A stretch of DNA of 64,000 nucleotides from NCBI RefSeq assembly GCF_014195685.1, contig NZ_JACICF010000001.1:1497317-1561316 (forward strand). The letters are read 5' to 3'. This DNA comes from Sphingomicrobium lutaoense. Lineage in GTDB: Bacteria; Pseudomonadota; Alphaproteobacteria; Sphingomonadales; Sphingomonadaceae. Every line of letters begins with the position of its first letter. Position 1 is the stretch's first letter. Positions 18,349 to 27,218 of this stretch are shown one piece after another. The translations under genes were made by a program, and so were the position numbers. Below the pieces are notes generated by a model. The model was not told where the DNA came from and searched no databases. It saw nothing but the letters and a program-made list of their open reading frames with translations.

Positions 18349-20501
18349 AAGGCGAAGCGCAGCGTGGCCCGCGCGGTGCGCGGCGCCAGCGGGTAGAGAT
18401 TGTTGTCGTTATAGGCCTGCCCGATGCCCTCTTCGCCGAGAAGATTGTCGACATTGAGCTGCAGCGCGACATTGTCGGTCACATCGTAGAACAGCGCCGC
18501 ATCGACGCGGGTGAAGCCATCGACTACCACTTCGTTCGAAATCGAAGCGAAGATATCGTCCTGGTGGCTGATGCCAAGACCCGCGGCCAGGCCGTCGGCA
18601 ATGTCATAGCGACCCCAGAGCGATGCCGTGAAATCGGGCACGAAGGGCAGCGTCCGGCCCGCGGGCGCGGCCGCGGTATCGCGGCGGATCTCGGCGTCCT
18701 GGAACGCCATCCCGCCCGACAGCGACAGACGGCCGATCTTGCCCGATACGTCGATTTCCACGCCTTCGCTGCGCTGCGCACCGGTCAGCACCGTCTCGTT
18801 GGAGAGGGGATCGAGCGCACGGGTATTCTCGCGGTCGAGGCGATAGGCCGCCAGCGACAGGTCGAGCCCGTCGGCGAGGCGATATTTCACGCCGATCTCG
18901 CTGTTGGTGAAACGCTCGGGCTTGAGGCTCGCGGTGGTCGGGCTCAGGCTGTTGAACTGGTCACCCGACTGGGGAAGGTAGCTGCGGCTCCAGCTCGCAT
19001 AGAAGCTCAGATCCTCGTTGGGCTTGAGGACGAGGCCAAGACGCGGGCTCCACAGATTGTCCGAACGCGACAGGTCGGTGCCGCCGACGAAATCCTGCAC
19101 CCGGATGTCGAGCCAATCATGGCGAAGGCCCGCGATCAGGTCGACATGCTCGCCGATCGACAGCTGGTCCTGCACATAGACGCCGATTGCCTCGACATCG
19201 CTATGCGCGCCGCGCTCGCCCGAACCGCCACGGAAAGTAAGCGGCGGAATGACGAAGGGATCGGCCAGCGGCACGAAGGTCTCGCGACCGTTGGGGCTCT
19301 TCTGGTCGGCCGGCAGCGTGTCGAAGAAACCGCGCAGGCGCGCCGCATCGGTGTCCTGGTTGGCATAGTCGGCACCGACCAGCAGCTGGTGCGAAATCAT
19401 GCCGGTGGCGAAGCTCGCGACAAGGTCGTTCTGCCACAGGAAGTTCTCGCGCAGCGTCATGTCCTCATAGGCGCTGACCTTGACGCTCGGCACGCCGTCC
19501 ACGTCGGTCACCGCGCTCGACGGCACCGCGTTGCGATAGAGCTTGTCATAATCGCCATAGAGCGCCTTCGAGGTGAAGCGCAGGGCATCCGAAAAGTCAT
19601 GGTCGAGCGTCATGTCGACGACATGCTTTTCCATGGTCGTGCGGTTGAGGCCGCGGGTGCCGAAGAAAGTCTCGTCGAAACCCTCGACCGCGCGGGCGGG
19701 GTCGGCGATCGAACCGTCGCGCGCCGAGGGGATGCCGCGATCGACATCGCGGTCGTCCTCGGCATATTCATAGCCGAGCGTGAGCTTGGTGTCGGCGCCG
19801 ATGCGCCAACCCAGCGTCGGGTTCACTGCCCAGCGGTCGCCCTCGATATCCCGGAAATTGTCCATCCGCTCATAGACCGCGTTGACGCGCCCATCGACCG
19901 TGTCGCCGAGCGGGCTGTTGAGATCGAATTCGACAAAACCCGCGCCTTCGCTGTCGATCGACAGTGCGCCCGCCATGTAGCGGTCCGAGAAGGGCCGCTT
20001 GGTCACGCGGTTGACGATCCCGCCACCGCCACCGCGCCCGAAGATCAGCGCGTTGGGGCCCTTGAGCACTTCGATCCGCTCGACATTGTAGAGGCCGCGA
20101 TAATGCTGGACATCGTCGCGAAGACCGTTGGTGAAGAAGTCGGCGGTGGTCAGCTGGCCACGAATGGCAACCTGGTCGCGATGCCCTTCGCCCGCATTGA
20201 CCGTGACGCCCGGCACGTAGCGCAGGGCATCGCCCACCGACCGCAGTGCCTGGTCGGCGATCTGCTCGGCGGTGACGACCGCGATGGCCTGGGGCGTGTC
20301 GTTGAGATCGGTCTCGATCTTGGTCGCGGTGCTGCTCGACTTCTGGCCATAACCATCGCGCACACCGGTGATGACGATCGGCTCGGCTTCGACCATCTCC
20401 GCGCCCGCGGCAGACATGTCGGTGGCAGAGGCCATCTGGGGCAGTGCCACCAGGGCAGTGGCGGTCAGCAGGCTATGGCGAAGATGGATATGTTTAAGCA
20501 C
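18345..20501 (-). CDS. TonB-dependent siderophore receptor (Fiu/CirA-like)
   Basis: The 718-residue outer-membrane receptor has a signal peptide (to about residue 26) and a TonB box-like EPIVITGV near residue 40. The plug domain (VPGVTVNAGEGHRDQVAIRG, VERIEVLKGPNALIFGRG) and a 22-strand barrel follow, ending in the C-terminal Phe needed for Bam-mediated insertion. The sequence style is that of catecholate-type ferric siderophore receptors; the ligand cannot be read from sequence. The start is GTG at 20499-20501 (complement) with GGGAG nine bases upstream; no in-frame ATG would keep the signal peptide. A strong Fur-box match lies 42-60 bases upstream. It follows smc on the same strand but probably has its own iron-controlled promoter. 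Confidence 0.9.
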   Translation of the reverse strand: MLKHIHLRHSLLTATALVALPQMASATDMSAAGAEMVEAEPIVITGVRDGYGQKSSSTATKIETDLNDTPQAIAVVTAEQIADQALRSVGDALRYVPGVTVNAGEGHRDQVAIRGQLTTADFFTNGLRDDVQHYRGLYNVERIEVLKGPNALIFGRGGGGGIVNRVTKRPFSDRYMAGALSIDSEGAGFVEFDLNSPLGDTVDGRVNAVYERMDNFRDIEGDRWAVNPTLGWRIGADTKLTLGYEYAEDDRDVDRGIPSARDGSIADPARAVEGFDETFFGTRGLNRTTMEKHVVDMTLDHDFSDALRFTSKALYGDYDKLYRNAVPSSAVTDVDGVPSVKVSAYEDMTLRENFLWQNDLVASFATGMISHQLLVGADYANQDTDAARLRGFFDTLPADQKSPNGRETFVPLADPFVIPPLTFRGGSGERGAHSDVEAIGVYVQDQLSIGEHVDLIAGLRHDWLDIRVQDFVGGTDLSRSDNLWSPRLGLVLKPNEDLSFYASWSRSYLPQSGDQFNSLSPTTASLKPERFTNSEIGVKYRLADGLDLSLAAYRLDRENTRALDPLSNETVLTGAQRSEGVEIDVSGKIGRLSLSGGMAFQDAEIRRDTAAAPAGRTLPFVPDFTASLWGRYDIADGLAAGLGISHQDDIFASISNEVVVDGFTRVDAALFYDVTDNVALQLNVDNLLGEEGIGQAYNDNNLYPLAPRTARATLRFAF

Positions 20502-20542
20502 GAATTACAGCTCCCGGTGTATGAGTCGGGGGCCTGTGTAGT

Positions 20543-20561
20543 GTTAATGATAGTCATTCGC
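20543..20561. promoter_or_regulatory. Fur box candidate upstream of the TonB receptor
   Basis: GTTAATGATAGTCATTCGC matches 15 of 19 positions of the classical Fur consensus (GATAATGATAATCATTATC), including the full central AATGATA and TCATT halves. It is 42 bases upstream of the receptor's GTG start, where a repressor would occlude the promoter. The surrounding 160 bases are AT-richer than the genome, as expected for a promoter region. Confidence 0.72.
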
Positions 20562-20662
20562 AATAGCGTTCCCTGAACTTTCTCCGAACAAATTGGAAAG
20601 TACATCGGCAAGCGCCCTCGCCCTTTCGCAAGGTTCGCTAAAAACTGCCGTTTTTCGTGCAA

Positions 20663-23600
20663 TCACTCGGCGGCGAGCATTTCCTCGGCATCGCCCAGGT
20701 CCACCGATACGAGGCGGCTCACGCCGCGTTCGATCATGGTAACCCCGTAAAGCCGGTCCATCCGGCTCATCGTCACCGCATTATGGGTGACGATGAGATA
20801 GCGCGTATCGGTTTCGCGGTTCATCCGCTCGAGAAGGTCGCAGAAGCGCTCGACATTGGCATCGTCGAGCGGGGCATCGACTTCGTCGAGCACGCAGATC
20901 GGCGCCGGATTGGTAAGGAACAACGCAAAGATCAGCGCCACCGCCGTCAGCGCCTGCTCCCCACCCGAAAGCAGGGTCAGCGCCGCCAGTTTCTTGCCCG
21001 GCGGCTGCGCCATGATTTCCAGCCCCGCCTCGAGCGGATCATCGCTGTCGATCAGCTCGAGATGCGCGCGCCCGCCCCCGAACAGCGTGCTGAACAGGCT
21101 CTTGAAATGCTCGTTCACTTCCTCGAACGCCGCCAGGAGCCGGGTGCGCCCCTCGCGGTTGAGATGGCCAATCGACCCGCGCAGCCGCGCGATCGCTTCT
21201 TCCAGCTCTTCCTTCTCGCTCACATTGGCGGTCTGGCTTTCCTCGAGCTCCTTCAATTCCTGCTCGGCAACGAGATTGACGGGCCCGATCCGCTCGCGGT
21301 CGCCGACCAGCCGGTCATGCTCGGCCTTTTCCTCGCCCGCTCCGCCCAGCGCTTCCATCTCGAACCCGAAGCGCTCACACAGCATCTGCGGCGGGCATCC
21401 GAAGGCCTCTCCCGATGCGCGCGCAAAGTCGGCTCGCCGCGCCTCGGCGGCTTCCGCCCGCGCCAGCGCTGCAGCCCGCCGCTCGCGCGCACTGGCAAAG
21501 GCCTCGGCGGCATCGTGCAGGACCACTTCGGCAGCGCGCAGCCGTTCGGCCATCTGCGCCTCGAGCGCACTTGCCTTGCTGATCGCGGCATTCCCCGCCC
21601 CGCTCTCCGCTTCGAGCGCGGCAATCTTCTCTGCCAGCGCCGCAGGCTGGTCCTTCAACTCCTCGCGCTCGCTCGCTTGCCGCTCGGCACGCTCGGCGGT
21701 TTCCTCGAGCCGCTTCTCGGCATCGCGCGCGCGCGTCCGCCAATCACCCTGCTCCTTGCCAGCCGCGGCATGGCGTTCGCGCGCCGCCTGCATCTCGCGT
21801 TGCCGCGTCGCCGCCGCCGCCCGCTGTTCGGCGACCCGCTGCCCCGCCTTGGCGGCATGGTCGCGCGCTGTACGGATATCGTCCTTGAGCGTCTCGCCTG
21901 AAGGCAGCTTCTCCAAGGCCTGCCGCGCTTCCCTGCGCGCTTCCTCGGCAGCCTGCAGCAGCGGCTTCAACTCGTCGCGCCGCTGCGAAATCGTCTCGCG
22001 GCGGCTGGCCATCCGCTCGATCGCGGTGCGAGCCACGTCGCCCGCCCGCCCTGCTTCGCGGCCCCGCCGCTCGGCATCGGCCATCGCTTCGCGCGCATTC
22101 TCGCCATCCGCCTTGGCCTTGGCGACCGCCGCGCTCGCGGCTTTGCGCCGGGCCTCGGCGTCGGCCACAGCTTTCTCGAGCGCGGGCATCGTCTTGGCGA
22201 GCGCATCGCGCCGGTTGACCCGAACCAGCCGTTCGGCCGCCGCCGCGCCGCTTCCTTCGGCGACAAACCCGTCCCAGCGCCGCAACTTGCCTTCGCGCGT
22301 CACCAGCCGCTGCCCGGCCTTCAATTCCTGCCCCTCGTCGCGGTCGGCCACCGCGACCATCGCCAATCGGCGGCGAAGCTGCGGAGGCGCCTCGACCCGC
22401 GCTGCCAGCGGAACCAGCCCGTCGGGAAGCGGCGGATCCTGCCCGTCGCCGGGATCGACCCAGCGGCGCGGCGCATCGCCGCCCAACTCGGCCTCGATAT
22501 CGTCGCCGAGAGCCGCGGCCAGCGCCTTCTCATATCCCGGCGCGGCCTTCAGCCCGGCAATCGCGCCCTGCCCCGACTGCGCCAGCGCCTCGTCGATCGC
22601 GCGCGCTTCGCTCTGCGCCGCCGACAAGGCGGCTCTTGCTTCGCCCAGCGCGGCTTCGGCGGCATCGCGCTGTTCGACCGCCTTGACCCGCGCCCGTTCG
22701 GCGGTAGCGATCGCGGCCTCGGCATCGCGGGCCGCCTTGGCGGCCACCTCGGCTTCCTTCTCGGCCTCTTTCAGCGCTTCATGTTCTGCGCTTCCGTCAC
22801 CCAAGTCGCTCGCCTGCGCTTCGACCCTTTCGAGCTCGGCGCGCACCCGCGCGGCCTGCGCCTCGGCGCTTTCCAATGACGCCTCGGCCACCCGCCGCTC
22901 GGCGCGCAGCGCCGCTTCGCGCGCCAGCAGGTCGGCCAGCGCCGCTTCGGCATCGCGCGCTTCCTTCTCGGCCTTGCCCAGCAGTTCGGCGCTCCGCTCG
23001 GCTTCGCCTTCGCTATCCCCGAGCTGCTTCTCGATCCGCTCGCGCTCTTCTTCCAGCGCGGCGATCGCCTTGGCGGCATCCTGTTTGAGCGCTTCCTCGC
23101 GCGCCGTCTCGGCGGCCACCGCGGCAAAGGCGCGGTCGAGTTCGTCGAGCCGCCGCAACACCGTGTCGCGCTCAGCCCGCGCGGTCGCGAGCCGATGCGC
23201 CAAATCCTGCCCCGCCGACCGGGCGTAGACCGCATCCTCGCGCGCGCTCGCTAATGCCTTGGCGGCCTCGGCCTGGCGTTCCTGCGCTTGCTTCCGCCGG
23301 GTTTCGAGTTCGGAAGTCTTCTTCGCGGCTTCCTCGGCCTCGCTTGCCGCACGCCGCGCGCTCTTGTCGGCATCCTGCCATTGCGCGGCGATCAATCTCG
23401 CTTCGGCAAGGCGGATCTTCTCGGTCAGGAGGCGATAGCGCTCGGCTGCCCGCGCCTGCCGCTTGAGCGCGGCCGCGCGCGCCGCCTGCTCGCCAAGGAG
23501 ATGGTCGAGCCGTTCGAGATTGCTCTCGGCCGCACGCAACTTCTGCTCGGCATCCTTGCGCCGCTGGTGAAGCCCCGCGATCCCCGCCGCTTCCTCGAGC

Positions 23601-24079
23601 ATCTTGCGCCGCTCGGTGGGCTTGGCAGCGATGACCTGCCCGATCTTGCCCTGGCTGACGAGCGCGGGCGAATGGGCACCGGTCGCGGCATCGGCAAACA
23701 GAAGTGCGACATCCTTGGCGCGCACATCGCGGCCATTGATGCGATAGGCCGACCCCGCTCCGCGCTCGATCCGGCGCGTGACTTCGGTTTCGCCCGCATC
23801 CTCGCCCGCTTCCTCGCGCGACCGCTCGATCAGAAGCGAGACTTCGGCGAAATCGCGCGCGGGCCGCGCTTCGGTGCCGGCGAAGATGACATCTTCCATT
23901 CCGCCGCCGCGCAGGCTCTTGGGCGAGCCTTCGCCCATCACCCAGCGGATCGCTTCGAGAAGATTGGATTTGCCGCAGCCATTGGGGCCGACCACCCCGG
24001 TGAGGCCCGGTTCGATCCGCAGTTCGGCAGGTTCGACGAAGCTCTTGAAGCCGCTGAGTTTCAGCCGCCGGAACTTCAT
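20663..24079 (-). CDS. smc: Chromosome segregation protein SMC
   Basis: The 1138-residue ATPase has Walker A GPNGCGKSN near the N-terminus, two very long Ala/Glu/Arg-rich coiled-coil arms, a hinge at about 500-620, the ABC signature LSGGEQALTAVALIFALFL and Walker B CVLDEVDAPLDD at the C-terminus. SMC with ScpAB loads at parS sites and extrudes DNA loops to separate sister chromosomes. The hinge lacks part of the usual hinge domain and reads through GYEKALAAALGDDIEAELGG into a rewired segment, a form I associate with alphaproteobacteria. It begins 28 bases after the second DsbA-like gene, ending a DUF721-dsbA-dsbA-smc chain. Confidence 0.96.
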   Translation of the reverse strand: MKFRRLKLSGFKSFVEPAELRIEPGLTGVVGPNGCGKSNLLEAIRWVMGEGSPKSLRGGGMEDVIFAGTEARPARDFAEVSLLIERSREEAGEDAGETEVTRRIERGAGSAYRINGRDVRAKDVALLFADAATGAHSPALVSQGKIGQVIAAKPTERRKMLEEAAGIAGLHQRRKDAEQKLRAAESNLERLDHLLGEQAARAAALKRQARAAERYRLLTEKIRLAEARLIAAQWQDADKSARRAASEAEEAAKKTSELETRRKQAQERQAEAAKALASAREDAVYARSAGQDLAHRLATARAERDTVLRRLDELDRAFAAVAAETAREEALKQDAAKAIAALEEERERIEKQLGDSEGEAERSAELLGKAEKEARDAEAALADLLAREAALRAERRVAEASLESAEAQAARVRAELERVEAQASDLGDGSAEHEALKEAEKEAEVAAKAARDAEAAIATAERARVKAVEQRDAAEAALGEARAALSAAQSEARAIDEALAQSGQGAIAGLKAAPGYEKALAAALGDDIEAELGGDAPRRWVDPGDGQDPPLPDGLVPLAARVEAPPQLRRRLAMVAVADRDEGQELKAGQRLVTREGKLRRWDGFVAEGSGAAAAERLVRVNRRDALAKTMPALEKAVADAEARRKAASAAVAKAKADGENAREAMADAERRGREAGRAGDVARTAIERMASRRETISQRRDELKPLLQAAEEARREARQALEKLPSGETLKDDIRTARDHAAKAGQRVAEQRAAAATRQREMQAARERHAAAGKEQGDWRTRARDAEKRLEETAERAERQASEREELKDQPAALAEKIAALEAESGAGNAAISKASALEAQMAERLRAAEVVLHDAAEAFASARERRAAALARAEAAEARRADFARASGEAFGCPPQMLCERFGFEMEALGGAGEEKAEHDRLVGDRERIGPVNLVAEQELKELEESQTANVSEKEELEEAIARLRGSIGHLNREGRTRLLAAFEEVNEHFKSLFSTLFGGGRAHLELIDSDDPLEAGLEIMAQPPGKKLAALTLLSGGEQALTAVALIFALFLTNPAPICVLDEVDAPLDDANVERFCDLLERMNRETDTRYLIVTHNAVTMSRMDRLYGVTMIERGVSRLVSVDLGDAEEMLAAE

Positions 24080-24107
24080 CGCGTCATGCCCCTCCCCAAA
24101 CGAATCG

Positions 24108-24806
24108 CTACTCGGCCAAGGCCTTGTCGATCAATGGCTTGAGGCTAGACCAGTCGTGAACGGGCACCAAGCGATCATTTATCAGGAAGGAGGGCGTGCT
24201 GCTCACCCCATGCTCTTGATGCGCGGTGCGGCGCATCGCCAGCAACTCGTCGACCACCGACAATTCGTTCATGCACTCGCGAAGCGCATCGGCGCCGACC
24301 CCCGCATCACCATCGAGCGCGATCCCCGCGACCCCGCCCATCTGGGCGAGGCCGTGCAGATCCTTGGCATCGACAAGCGCCTGGCCCTTTTCCTTGTCGA
24401 CCCGGCGGAAAGCACCGGTCCACTCGTCCTGCTTCTCGAGAAGCGCGGCGGTCACGTCGAAAAAGCGCGGCTCGGCCGAACAGCGCGCCACGCTCGACGC
24501 GATCATGTCGGGCAAGTTGAGCACGAAGTTGCGCATCTCGAGCGAGACCTGCCCCGTGGCGACATATCCGGCCAGGAGCGGCGACATCCCTTCATGATGG
24601 AAATGCGCGCAATGGCCGCAGGTCATCGACACGAATTCGACGAGCTGCACCGTCGCATCGGGATTGCCGATGCGATAGCCGCCCGCCTCGGTGCGGGCGA
24701 CCGTGCCGGTCCAGTCCTCGGCTGCCGCCACCTGCGGCTCGCTCGACCATGCGGGCGCGGCCATGACGGGCATGGCCAGCGCCGCGAGGAGGAGTGGAAG
24801 ACGCAT
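24108..24806 (-). CDS. DsbA-like thiol:disulfide oxidoreductase (CGHC active site)
   Basis: The 232-residue exported protein has a signal peptide (MRLPLLLAALAMPVMAAPA), a thioredoxin-fold core with redox motif C63-G-H-C66 (MTCGHCAHFH) and cis-proline motif SSTPSFLIN. The helical insertion is typical of DsbA/DsbG-like Thioredoxin_4 proteins. It should oxidise or isomerise cysteines in exported proteins and be recharged by the DsbB at 11695-12204. Its ATG overlaps the stop of the upstream paralogue by one base (TAATG), so the two are likely translated together. A longer in-frame start at 24854 would bury the signal peptide. Confidence 0.88.
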   Translation of the reverse strand: MRLPLLLAALAMPVMAAPAWSSEPQVAAAEDWTGTVARTEAGGYRIGNPDATVQLVEFVSMTCGHCAHFHHEGMSPLLAGYVATGQVSLEMRNFVLNLPDMIASSVARCSAEPRFFDVTAALLEKQDEWTGAFRRVDKEKGQALVDAKDLHGLAQMGGVAGIALDGDAGVGADALRECMNELSVVDELLAMRRTAHQEHGVSSTPSFLINDRLVPVHDWSSLKPLIDKALAE

Positions 24807-25549
24807 TATTTCTCGCCGACCGCTGCCTTGACGATCGGCTCGAGCGCCGGCCACTGCGAAGCATTGTCGACCCGCGTTCCATTGAGAAGGAAGGTCGGCG
24901 TGCCCGGGATCTCATAATCCTGGTTCGCGACATTGGCGATCTCGACCAGCTTGGCGGCATTGGCTTCGTCGGCAAGGCAGGCCTCGGCCTTGGCCGACGG
25001 CAGGCCCCGCTGCGTGGCGAAGGCCAGCAGGCCCGAGGCCTCGGCGATCGCCTTGGAACGCTCGGCGGCGGGGAGCGCCTGGATCTGCTGTCCGCGCTCG
25101 GCCAGCGCCTGCTGCCCCTGCGCCGCCCAGTTGCGCTGCTGGGCAAAGAGGGCATGGGTCATCGGGAAGAAGCTTTCCTTGGTCCCGCACCGCGCGAGGA
25201 TCGCCGCGGTGATGTCGAGCGGATCGCGGACATAGTTGCGATATTCGTAGGAAACGCGGCCCGATTTGACATAATTCTCGACCAGCGGCTCGACCCCGTT
25301 CTGGTCGAAATTGGCGCAGGCCGGGCAAGTGTAGCTGCCATATTCGACGAGCTTCACCGGCGCATCGGGATTGCCCAGCACATAGCCGCCTGCATCGGTG
25401 GTGGTGACCATTTCGCTCCAGTCGCCGCCATCGGGCGCCTCGACGGCCTCGATCGGCTCGTCGGCGACGGGCAAGTCATCGCCGCCCGAACCGCAGGAAG
25501 CGAGCGCCAGCGTGGCACCGGCGGCGATCATTTTGGTGATGGATTTCAT
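24806..25549 (-). CDS. DsbA-like lipoprotein, thiol:disulfide oxidoreductase (CPAC active site)
   Basis: The 247-residue protein begins with a lipoprotein signal (lipobox LASC, lipidated Cys19), followed by an acidic linker and the Thioredoxin_4 domain. The redox motif is C75-P-A-C78 (YTCPACANF) and the cis-proline motif PGTPTFLLNG. It resembles its downstream neighbour over the whole domain (GGYxxGNPDAxVxLVE in both), so they are a tandem duplication with diverged CxxC dipeptides and different anchoring. The start overlaps the DUF721 stop by four bases (ATGA). The different central dipeptides suggest different redox potentials; which one is oxidase and which is isomerase is not known. Confidence 0.87.
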   Translation of the reverse strand: MKSITKMIAAGATLALASCGSGGDDLPVADEPIEAVEAPDGGDWSEMVTTTDAGGYVLGNPDAPVKLVEYGSYTCPACANFDQNGVEPLVENYVKSGRVSYEYRNYVRDPLDITAAILARCGTKESFFPMTHALFAQQRNWAAQGQQALAERGQQIQALPAAERSKAIAEASGLLAFATQRGLPSAKAEACLADEANAAKLVEIANVANQDYEIPGTPTFLLNGTRVDNASQWPALEPIVKAAVGEK

Positions 25550-26112
25550 TGGTCGTTGTCTCTCCGTTTGGAAATCTGGTCGGTCAGCTTGCCGACGGGA
25601 ATGATGGTCGGGGGGCCGTCCTTTTCAAGTCCGGCGGCCATGGATTCAAGTACCGCGCGCAATTCGGGATCGGCGATCTCGCGCAATCCCTCGCCCAGCT
25701 CGCGCGGGACCGGGCGTGGCTGTGGCCGCTTCACTGCCTTGCGGGGTTCAGGGATGCGGCCCTGCCGGAACACCACCTTGGCGATCGCCCCATGGCCGAA
25801 AAAGGCATTCACCTTTTCCATGATCATGGGGGCAAGATGCTGGATCAGCGGGGCATGGGCGCCGTCGACCAGCAGCGTCAGCGTGCCGCCCGCCTTGCGC
25901 CCGGCGGGAAAGCGGATCGATTCGGGCAGGCTTACTTTGGCATATCGTTCGCCGACGATTTCGGGCCAGCGATGGACGATCGCGCCCTGGATGAAGCCGA
26001 ATCGCTTGAAGGCCACCCCGCCGATGTCGCCCACCAGGTCGCCCGCGCGGCGCACCTTGCCCACGCGTTCGCCCTGCTTGCGGCCGGATTTGGGTCTGGG
26101 GGGTTTGGTCAT
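25546..26112 (-). CDS. DUF721 domain protein
   Basis: The 188-residue basic protein contains the DUF721 core (IVHRWPEIVGERYAKVSLPESIRF, LTLLVDGAHAPLIQHLAPMIMEKVN), a family with a predicted nucleic-acid-binding KH-like fold and no settled function. The C-terminal part is Pro/Arg-rich. I chose the ATG at 26110-26112 (complement), since a start at 26130 would leave only nine bases to the divergent mutY. It is the first gene of the minus-strand chain leading to smc. DUF721 genes next to mutY and DsbA genes are a recurring alphaproteobacterial arrangement. Confidence 0.85.
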   Translation of the reverse strand: MTKPPRPKSGRKQGERVGKVRRAGDLVGDIGGVAFKRFGFIQGAIVHRWPEIVGERYAKVSLPESIRFPAGRKAGGTLTLLVDGAHAPLIQHLAPMIMEKVNAFFGHGAIAKVVFRQGRIPEPRKAVKRPQPRPVPRELGEGLREIADPELRAVLESMAAGLEKDGPPTIIPVGKLTDQISKRRDNDQ

Positions 26113-26139
26113 CGCGCGCGACCATGCCATAGCGCGGCC

Positions 26140-27129
26140 ATGCCCGCCAATCGCCAAATTGCCCTGCTCGACCATTATCGGCAAAGCGCGCGCGATCTGC
26201 CGTGGCGTTATCCGCCGGGCCATGACGGCCCGCGCGATCCCTACCGCGTCTGGCTTTCCGAAATCATGCTCCAGCAGACGAGCGTCGCGACGGTTACCAC
26301 CCGCTTCGCCCGCTTCCTCGAACGCTGGCCCACGGTCGAGGCGCTGGCTGCCGCTCCGCTCGATGACTTGCTCGCCGAGTGGGCGGGGCTCGGCTATTAT
26401 GCCCGCGCCCGCAATCTCCATGCCTGCGCGCAGGCAGTGGTCGCGATGGGCGGCTTCCCCGACAGCGAAGCAGCGCTGCGCCAGCTGCCGGGCATCGGCG
26501 ACTATAGCGCCGCCGCAATCGCCGCGATTGCCTTCGGGCGCCCTGCGACCGTCATCGACACCAATGTCGAACGGGTCATCGCTCGCCTCCATGCCCTCGA
26601 CAGGCCAGTGAGATCGGACCGCAAGCGCATCCGGGCGCTCGCCGATGACCTCTATTCGGGCGCCCCAGCGGGCGAAATGGCGCAAGCGCTGATGGATCTC
26701 GGCGCCACCATCTGCCGTCCGGCCAATCCGGCGTGCCATCTCTGCCCGCTGTCAACGGACTGCGCCGCTTACGCCAGCGGCGATCCCGCCTCCTTCCCGC
26801 CCCGCCCGCCGAAGAAAGTCCGCCCCGAACGATTCGGCACTGCCTGGTGGATCCGCCGCGACGACCGGCTGTTCCTCGTTCGCCGACCCGCCAGGGGAAT
26901 GCTCGGCGGCATGGCCGCGCTGCCGGGTCCCGAATGGCAAGACGGCGCGCCGCCCGCCTGCAAGGCAGTGAGCGTCCGCCACGTCTTCACCCATTTCGCG
27001 CTGACCCTCCGGATCGAGGAGCGCGACGATCCCTCGGGACTTGAAGGCTGGTGGCATCCGCTCGACCGTCTCGACGAAGCGGGCCTGCCCACGCTCTATG
27101 CCAGGGCCGCCGAGCGGATGCTGGCCTGA
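26140..27129 (+). CDS. mutY: A/G-specific adenine glycosylase MutY
   Basis: MutY removes adenine mispaired with 8-oxoguanine. The 329-residue protein has catalytic Glu41 in SEIMLQQT, the helix-hairpin-helix LPGIGDYSAAAIAAIAFG, catalytic Asp140 in VIDTNVERV, and the [4Fe-4S] motif C192-x6-C199-x2-C202-x5-C208. A C-terminal NUDIX-like domain recognises 8-oxoG. All catalytic and cluster residues are present. It is divergent from DUF721 with 27 bases between starts. Together with the UdgX, UvrB, RecN and LigA genes it adds to a repair-rich window. Confidence 0.95.
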   Translation: MPANRQIALLDHYRQSARDLPWRYPPGHDGPRDPYRVWLSEIMLQQTSVATVTTRFARFLERWPTVEALAAAPLDDLLAEWAGLGYYARARNLHACAQAVVAMGGFPDSEAALRQLPGIGDYSAAAIAAIAFGRPATVIDTNVERVIARLHALDRPVRSDRKRIRALADDLYSGAPAGEMAQALMDLGATICRPANPACHLCPLSTDCAAYASGDPASFPPRPPKKVRPERFGTAWWIRRDDRLFLVRRPARGMLGGMAALPGPEWQDGAPPACKAVSVRHVFTHFALTLRIEERDDPSGLEGWWHPLDRLDEAGLPTLYARAAERMLA

Positions 27130-27218
27130 ACCCCGCCCATCGGGCGAGACCGCTTGAATGTCGTGCGCGTGCGCCTTAAAGGGCGGCGAACCATCCTTTT
27201 CATCGTTTCGGGAATCCC

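Noticed and set aside
18564-20576. A 670-codon frame opposite the TonB receptor that would cover the Fur box.
   Set aside because: It is a shadow of the receptor gene, with low-complexity Arg/Asp/Val-rich translation and no domain.
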